Assembly: GCA_964570785.1 (NCBI GenBank)
Contig: CAZMZG010000061.1
Location: 1 to 9,268, forward strand
Direction of reading: 5' to 3'
DNA length: 9,268 nucleotides
Source: Thermatribacter sp964570785
GTDB lineage: Bacteria > Atribacterota > Atribacteria > Atribacterales > Thermatribacteraceae
Shown here: piece by piece, positions 6,430 through 9,268 of the stretch
Position numbering within the stretch: position 1 is the stretch's first letter
How the letters are laid out: each line of letters starts with the position of its first letter
Position numbers and translations under genes: made by a program
Notes under the pieces: model-generated
What the model saw: the letters and a program-made list of their open reading frames with translations, nothing else
Database searches by the model: none
Told to the model about the DNA's origin: nothing

Positions 6430-6945
6430 TCAAAAAGCTTTAAATTGATTCTTTGGGGCTCCACACACCGGACAGTGATCAGGGGCACTTCCTTCTACGG
6501 TGTAACCACAAACTGGACAAATATAAACATCACCAATTTCCAGGTCTTTACCCTGCAAAGCTGCTTTTTTAGCCTGTGCATAAATTCTAGCATGAATTTT
6601 TTCAGCTTCCAGAGCATAATGAGTGCTCCTTTCTGCCTCTTTCTCACCCTGGAAACTTGCCGCATTATTATAAACAGGGTACATCTCTTCCACCTCAAAA
6701 GTTTCACCAGCTATAGCCATATCCAGATTATCAGGAGTAGAACCTACCTTACCAAGCACACGATAGTGATTGGTAGCATGTACCTGCTCAGCAAACGCAA
6801 TTGCCCGAAAAAGACGAGCAATATTGGGCTTTCCTTCCTTTTCAGCAACTTCTGCAAAAATCAGATAACGCATATGAGCCTGCGATTCCCCAGAATAAGC
6901 ATTTTCGAGGTTTCTGCGAGTCATGACATGTTTTGCTTCGGCCAA
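6430..6945 (-). CDS. Rubrerythrin (NADH peroxidase component)
   Basis: Rubrerythrin reduces hydrogen peroxide to water and so removes the product of the adjacent superoxide reductase. The ferritin-like diiron domain shows ENAYSGESQAH, E-x2-H in AEQVH and E-x2-H in EAEKIH. A C-terminal rubredoxin domain carries CPVCGY and CPVCGA with the four iron cysteines. I choose TTG at 6945 (171 residues) because GGAGGTG lies 7 bases before it, and the result matches the usual family N-terminus of about eight residues before the first helix. The ATG at 6960 is in frame, but the ribosome site lies inside its own first codons. The gene leads the operon. A clear promoter was not found, but three AAGGTTT heptamers lie upstream. 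Confidence 0.94.
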   Translation of the reverse strand: MAEAKHVMTRRNLENAYSGESQAHMRYLIFAEVAEKEGKPNIARLFRAIAFAEQVHATNHYRVLGKVGSTPDNLDMAIAGETFEVEEMYPVYNNAASFQGEKEAERSTHYALEAEKIHARIYAQAKKAALQGKDLEIGDVYICPVCGYTVEGSAPDHCPVCGAPKNQFKAF

Positions 6946-6960
6946 CTCAACCACCTCCAT

Positions 6961-6992
6961 AAACCTTAAACCTTTTGGGCAATTTAAACCTT
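6961..6992. repeat. Three AAACCTT heptamers upstream of rbr
   Basis: AAACCTT occurs at 6961-6967, 6968-6974 and 6986-6992; on the minus strand these read AAGGTTT. The first two are in tandem. They lie in the rubrerythrin leader or promoter region and could be a regulator site, but they may be simple low-complexity sequence. Confidence 0.3.
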
Positions 6993-7089
6993 AAATAAAA
7001 TCTGTTATTCCCCGGAAAAACATTTTGTACAATTTTCTAAATTGGTCTTTCTATGCTGAATTATCGTAAAATGATGAAGGGTGTTTGTC

Positions 7090-7767
7090 ATGAACTTTTT
7101 TCTAAAAAAAATAAAAGAATACCTGTTATTTTTGCTGCAAAAAGAAAGCGTAATCATCGTTTCCTCGATTCTCAGTGTGGTTTTGTATGATTTTTCCCTC
7201 CAAAAGCGCTGGCTTTCTGTTTTTAAAGGAGAAGAAGCTGTCCTGAATGTCTTTCTTTCCGGGGCGTTATGGTTTTTCGTGGTTCCTTTTTCCGTTAATC
7301 TCCTTTATCTACGCCTTCCAGCTTTCGAGCTAGGCTTTAAACCCAAAAAGAAAGCAAATTGGATTAAGTGGTTCCTGCTTTTTCTGGCAATTGGCATAGT
7401 GTGGGCACTCTGGGTATCCAGAAATCCAGTTTATCGCAACTATTACCCCACCCTGCGTGCCGCTCGAGGTGATCTTTCAGCGCTCATTAAATATGAAGCA
7501 CTGGTAGCACTCAATATGTTCAGTTGGGAATTCTTATGCCGGGGATATCTGCTTTTTGGCTTACAGAAAAAATTTGGGAAGTACGCTCTGCTCATCCAGC
7601 TAATTGTTTTTACTTTACTGCACCGAGGCAAACCTGAATATCTGCTTTCCATAGTAGGGGGACTGGGTATGGGGATACTGGCTCTGGAAGCAGGGAGTTT
7701 TATACCGGTTTTTCTACTTCACTTTGGTACCGCAGTGCTTCTGGATCTTTTCTGTCTAACCTTTTAA
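7090..7767 (+). CDS. CPBP-family intramembrane protease-like membrane protein
   Basis: This is a membrane protein of about 225 residues with several hydrophobic helices and the CPBP (Rce1/Abi-like) signature in its second half. I choose ATG 7090 because AAGGGTG (7077-7083) is well spaced; a GTG at 7081 would add three residues and lie within that site. Motif 1 reads WEFLCRG (Trp146, Glu147, Arg151) where the usual form is EExxxRG. Motif 2 is FTLLH with His178, and the last motif gives HFGTA with His211. So both histidines and one glutamate remain, but the first glutamate is tryptophan and the usual Asn/Asp after the last histidine is alanine. It could be a variant protease or a non-catalytic relative. 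It diverges from the rubrerythrin operon; no functional link is evident. Confidence 0.8.
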   Translation: MNFFLKKIKEYLLFLLQKESVIIVSSILSVVLYDFSLQKRWLSVFKGEEAVLNVFLSGALWFFVVPFSVNLLYLRLPAFELGFKPKKKANWIKWFLLFLAIGIVWALWVSRNPVYRNYYPTLRAARGDLSALIKYEALVALNMFSWEFLCRGYLLFGLQKKFGKYALLIQLIVFTLLHRGKPEYLLSIVGGLGMGILALEAGSFIPVFLLHFGTAVLLDLFCLTF

Positions 7768-7787
7768 ATAAAATAAAAAACCGGGCA
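7766..7787 (-). terminator. T-rich 3' end of the candidate small RNA
   Basis: The 3' arm of the closing stem (7787-7779) runs directly into TTTTATTTTATTT (7778-7766) on the minus strand. The stem is GC-rich and the T run long, so termination of minus-strand transcripts here is likely. The tail abuts the stop codon of the convergent CPBP gene. Confidence 0.6.
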
Positions 7788-7852
7788 CAGAGAGACAAAA
7801 CCTTTTCCCCTCTACTAATGGTCATCACGACCAAGGTCCCCTTGCCCGGTTC
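7766..7852 (-). ncRNA. Candidate stand-alone structured small RNA
   Basis: The predicted transcript of about 85 bases starts near 7852, just 7 bases after a good minus-strand promoter, and ends in a T-rich tract. AACCGGGCA (7851-7843) pairs with TGCCCGGTT (7787-7779) to form a 9-bp closing stem at the two ends. Inside are hairpin UGGUC-GUGAU-GACCA (7833-7819) and a 7-bp stem between 7813-7807 (AGAGGGG) and 7795-7789 (UCUCUCU, read 5' to 3' on the RNA) that includes two G-U pairs. Together these form a three-way junction with a purine-rich single strand AGGGGACCU (7842-7834). It does not show the SRP RNA core, tRNA, or any riboswitch motif that I know. It could alternatively be an elaborate terminator or a dispersed repeat. 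Confidence 0.5.
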
Positions 7853-7858
7853 AGCTCT

Positions 7859-7887
7859 ATTTTAGAACCATTTGTCCCAAAAAACAA
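7859..7887 (-). promoter_or_regulatory. Promoter of the candidate small RNA
   Basis: On the minus strand TTGTTT (7887-7882) is followed after exactly 17 bases by TAAAAT (7864-7859). Transcription would start at about 7852, which is the first base before the closing stem. The fit between promoter position and RNA end is the main support for a dedicated transcript. Confidence 0.5.
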
Positions 7888-7988
7888 TACCTCAAGTTTA
7901 ACGAAAATCCAAAAAACCGCTTACCAAATACAACAAGTGAGATTGGAAGTTTCTTGATGGATTGCCCCGTTGAAAGCTACACTACAGC

Positions 7989-8741
7989 TCACCCCAAAAG
8001 GCAAGCTCCAAGAGCAGCTGTTATTTGAGGTTGAGGAGGCACCATCACAGGAACACCCAGTCTCCTTTCCAGAGCTTTCAACACACCCTGGTTTTCGGCT
8101 ACTCCCCCCGTAAAAACGAAGGGAGGTTGACCCCCCACGCGTTCTATCAGTGAAACTGTCCGCTCCGCTACCGAAAAACACACTGCCCGACTTAAACTTT
8201 CATGCTCCTTACCACAAGCCATCAGGCTGATTAACTCCGACTCGGCAAAAACCGCACAGGTGGAAGAAAGGTTAATCTCCTCGGTAGCAAGGTCAAAAAG
8301 TAAACCATAGTCCTCAAGCTTTATTTCCAGAACCCCGGCCATCATCTCCAAGAACCTACCTGTCCCCGCCGCACATTTATCGTTCATAATAAAGTCAAGT
8401 ACCTTGCCCTCTGGGCCAAGGAGAATAACTTTACTATCCTGTCCTCCTATATCAATAACTGTTTTCGCCTTGGGAAACAAAAAATGAATGGCTTTTGCCT
8501 GACAGGAAATTTCGCTTATCCTTTTTGCAGCCTCAACCTGTTGCCTGCCATATCCGGTAGCCACCACCTTATCCACCTCACCACAACCTAAACCGCAACC
8601 CCTCAAAATCTCTTCTATCATTTGAGAGGCTTTTTCTTTCATGTTGGCCCCAGTGGGTTCCACACGGAAAGCAAGAATTTCATGACCATTCCAAAGTACT
8701 GCTTTAGTGGTTCTTGAACCAACATCAATCCCCAAGATCAT
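7989..8741 (-). CDS. 2-hydroxyacyl-CoA dehydratase activator, BcrA/BadF/HgdC-type ATPase
   Basis: This is an ASKHA-fold iron-sulfur ATPase that uses ATP to inject one low-potential electron into a 2-hydroxyacyl-CoA dehydratase or related reductase. The 250 residues are typical of single-domain activators. The phosphate-1 loop is GIDVGSRTTKAVL (4-16), and DIGGQDSKVI (97-106) and FTGGVAENQG give the other ATPase motifs. Cys123 (NDKCAAGTG) and Cys162 (STCAVFAES) are 39 residues apart, as in the archetype (127 and 166); two such subunits share one [4Fe-4S] cluster. The ATG at 8741 follows GAGGTGA, which overlaps the stop codon of the preceding dehydratase gene, six bases away. The two genes therefore form an operon. 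Confidence 0.95.
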   Translation of the reverse strand: MILGIDVGSRTTKAVLWNGHEILAFRVEPTGANMKEKASQMIEEILRGCGLGCGEVDKVVATGYGRQQVEAAKRISEISCQAKAIHFLFPKAKTVIDIGGQDSKVILLGPEGKVLDFIMNDKCAAGTGRFLEMMAGVLEIKLEDYGLLFDLATEEINLSSTCAVFAESELISLMACGKEHESLSRAVCFSVAERTVSLIERVGGQPPFVFTGGVAENQGVLKALERRLGVPVMVPPQPQITAALGACLLG

Positions 8742-8747
8742 TCTTCA

Positions 8748-9268
8748 TCACCTCAACATTTCCCGAAAGGCCTGTAGGCGGGTTCTCAGCTGCTCCAAGG
8801 AGAAGTGATTCTGGTCCAGATGATCCCCGTCCAGAAAAAGCACTGGATAGCCGGCAGCACTCAAGGATTTACGTAAAAGAAACTCCATACCCTGGCTCTG
8901 CCGACAACCCCACTGATTAAAATGAATAACACCCTGGCCTCCGTAGTCTTTCAACCAGCCCAGAGTACGTTTTATCCTAAAATCAGCACGCATAAAATGC
9001 AGGCTGTGCAAAACTTTTCTGGCCAGTGTCTCAAAAGGTTGTCTTACGCAATAGTGCCCCTTATAAACATCAGCAAATTCCTCAAATAAAACCTCGAAAC
9101 CAAGTTCCTCAAGGAGAGTATCGAGCTGCTGATTGGCAAAATAGGGCTTGAGGTGTAACCAGATAACCCCAGCTCTGCAATTGTCAGGAGGCTCAGCACT
9201 TTTCTCGTTCCCTCTAAGGAGCTTTTCAAAGAAAGAAAGCGATTCCTCGCTACCCATAAACTGGTAAT
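8748..9268 (-). CDS. 2-hydroxyacyl-CoA dehydratase subunit, HgdB/BcrC/BadD family (C-terminal part)
   Basis: The frame is open to the right window edge, so the true start lies outside; an ATG at 9257 is internal. At least 173 residues of the C-terminal portion are present. Family landmarks are VIWLHLKPYF, the motif VIHFNQWGCRQSQG, and PVLFLDGDHLDQNHFSLEQL followed by RTRLQAFREML. Cysteines in NCRAG, GHYCVRQP and WGCRQ are positioned as cluster-ligand or structural cysteines of this family, though the N-terminal part cannot be seen. These proteins remove water from (R)-2-hydroxyacyl-CoA, or reduce aromatic CoA esters, after electron transfer from the activator encoded just downstream. Substrate and partner subunit lie beyond the window. 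Family assignment is firm, substrate unknown. Confidence 0.92.
   Translation of the reverse strand, partial: YQFMGSEESLSFFEKLLRGNEKSAEPPDNCRAGVIWLHLKPYFANQQLDTLLEELGFEVLFEEFADVYKGHYCVRQPFETLARKVLHSLHFMRADFRIKRTLGWLKDYGGQGVIHFNQWGCRQSQGMEFLLRKSLSAAGYPVLFLDGDHLDQNHFSLEQLRTRLQAFREMLR

Noticed and set aside
6445..6969. Long plus-strand frame across the rubrerythrin gene
   Set aside because: It is the complement of a firmly identified rubrerythrin gene and resembles no protein.
7029..7043. ACAATTTTCTAAATT upstream of the CPBP gene as another SorC site
   Set aside because: It lacks the CTCAA core and lies in AT-rich sequence by genes unrelated to the E1 operon; likely chance.
7090..7767. CPBP protein as evidence of a phage-defence or bacteriocin immunity system
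   Set aside because: No partner toxin, bacteriocin or defence gene is nearby; family membership alone does not support it.
7766..7852. Candidate RNA as SRP RNA, tRNA or a known riboswitch
   Set aside because: The SRP core GGAAG/AGCAG pattern, the tRNA T-loop and known riboswitch cores are absent, and no gene follows it in the same direction within expression-platform distance.
1..9268. CRISPR arrays, IS elements, integrase or att sites
   Set aside because: No regularly spaced repeats, transposase-like frames or tRNA-linked direct repeats were seen.

Overview
The window looks like an ordinary chromosomal stretch of an obligately anaerobic bacterium of moderate GC. It carries superoxide reductase plus rubrerythrin instead of catalase or SOD, and a radical-type 2-hydroxyacyl-CoA dehydratase with its ATP-dependent activator. 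Strong AGGAGG-type ribosome sites and some TTG/GTG starts resemble Firmicutes, Thermotogota or Atribacterota-like lineages. The sequence alone does not fix the phylum. No phage, IS element, CRISPR array, tRNA or rRNA gene is seen.

Layout. Positions 1-522 hold no long gene, but the minus strand has a near-consensus promoter over a 19-bp palindrome, a 36-codon Cys-rich reading frame, and a reading frame that looks like a frame-shifted gene remnant. Positions 523-5982 form a plus-strand block: E1 alpha and E1 beta of a ThDP-dependent 2-oxoacid dehydrogenase (overlapping genes), a SorC-family regulator, a GyaR-like D-2-hydroxyacid dehydrogenase, and a large DUF1576-type membrane protein with an internal duplication. 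Related ACAATTTCTCAA-like sites flank the E1 promoter and form an inverted repeat in front of the regulator gene, which suggests the SorC protein controls this block. No E2 or E3 gene follows the E1 pair.

Positions 5981-6960 hold a minus-strand oxygen-defence operon, rubrerythrin then 1Fe superoxide reductase, closed by a strong terminator. Rbr removes the peroxide that superoxide reductase makes. A divergent plus-strand gene (7090-7767) encodes a CPBP-type membrane protein with a variant active-site motif.

Between this gene and the next, convergent, gene pair lies a candidate stand-alone small RNA on the minus strand (about 7852 to 7766). It has its own TTGTTT-N17-TAAAAT promoter, a 9-bp closing stem, two internal hairpins and a T-rich terminator tail. 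I do not recognise the family; it is the most novel-looking element here. Positions 7989-9268 hold a minus-strand pair: the C-terminal part of an HgdB/BcrC-type dehydratase subunit (cut by the window edge) followed by its BcrA/BadF/HgdC-type activating ATPase.
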